A DNA stretch of 6,112 nt from contig CAMPIL010000229.1 of NCBI GenBank assembly GCA_946886375.1, forward strand, positions 1 through 6,112, given 5' to 3'. Each line of letters opens with the position of its first letter. The stretch's first letter is position 1. Both the position numbers and the translations under genes were made by a program. The stretch comes from an uncultured Phycisphaerales bacterium (GTDB taxonomy: Bacteria; Planctomycetota; Phycisphaerae; Phycisphaerales; SM1A02). Positions 6,054 to 6,112 of this stretch are shown piece after piece. The notes under the pieces were generated by a model that worked only from the letters and a program-made list of their open reading frames with translations, made no database searches and was not told the DNA's origin.

Positions 6054-6112
6054 CGCATTGCGTGAAAAAAGCGCTTCGCCCGCGTACATCGCGTGGGCTC
6101 GGAGCCGCTTGG

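Overview
The window looks like a GC-rich chromosome segment from a Planctomycetota-type bacterium, possibly Phycisphaerae. The main clue is an RHS-repeat fragment carrying a type I dockerin (paired calcium-loop repeats). From memory of the families, this combination is typical of that phylum, and no ribosomal or other marker gene is present to confirm it. Everything here was read directly from the sequence, with no database search.

Left edge (1-967): a scarred accessory zone. It holds degenerate 21-bp tandem repeats (about 96-185), then a plus-strand remnant of an RHS/YD-repeat protein with a C-terminal dockerin (186-815). The remnant appears cut at both ends. Immediately after its stop lies a GGGGACAGCCACC motif resembling sequences often seen around REP-associated/IS200-like transposase genes.

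Centre (968-5228): a compact minus-strand operon of three genes, transcribed from right to left. The first encodes a thymidylate-kinase-like P-loop protein whose Walker A lysine is replaced by arginine. The second encodes a 907-residue fusion of a CHAD domain (polyphosphate-binding), a Ppx/GppA phosphatase core and an HD-type domain. The third encodes a second thymidylate-kinase-like paralogue with an intact Walker A. The first two genes overlap by 4 bp (GTGA). The second and third either overlap by 4 bp (TTGA) or lie 8 bp apart, depending on the start used.

Right side (5229-6112): a 313-bp divergent intergenic region with a candidate promoter and a 17-bp imperfect palindrome, then a plus-strand Nudix hydrolase and a likely intrinsic terminator.

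Working model (inference): the four genes form a polyphosphate/nucleotide module. CHAD would tether polyphosphate or its granules and Ppx/GppA would hydrolyse polyphosphate or pppGpp. The two Tmk-fold proteins would move phosphate between nucleotides and possibly polyphosphate (PPK2 enzymes share this fold). The Nudix enzyme would cleave a diphosphate-containing product. The domain fusion and the paired kinases, one with an altered P-loop, are the most interesting content.
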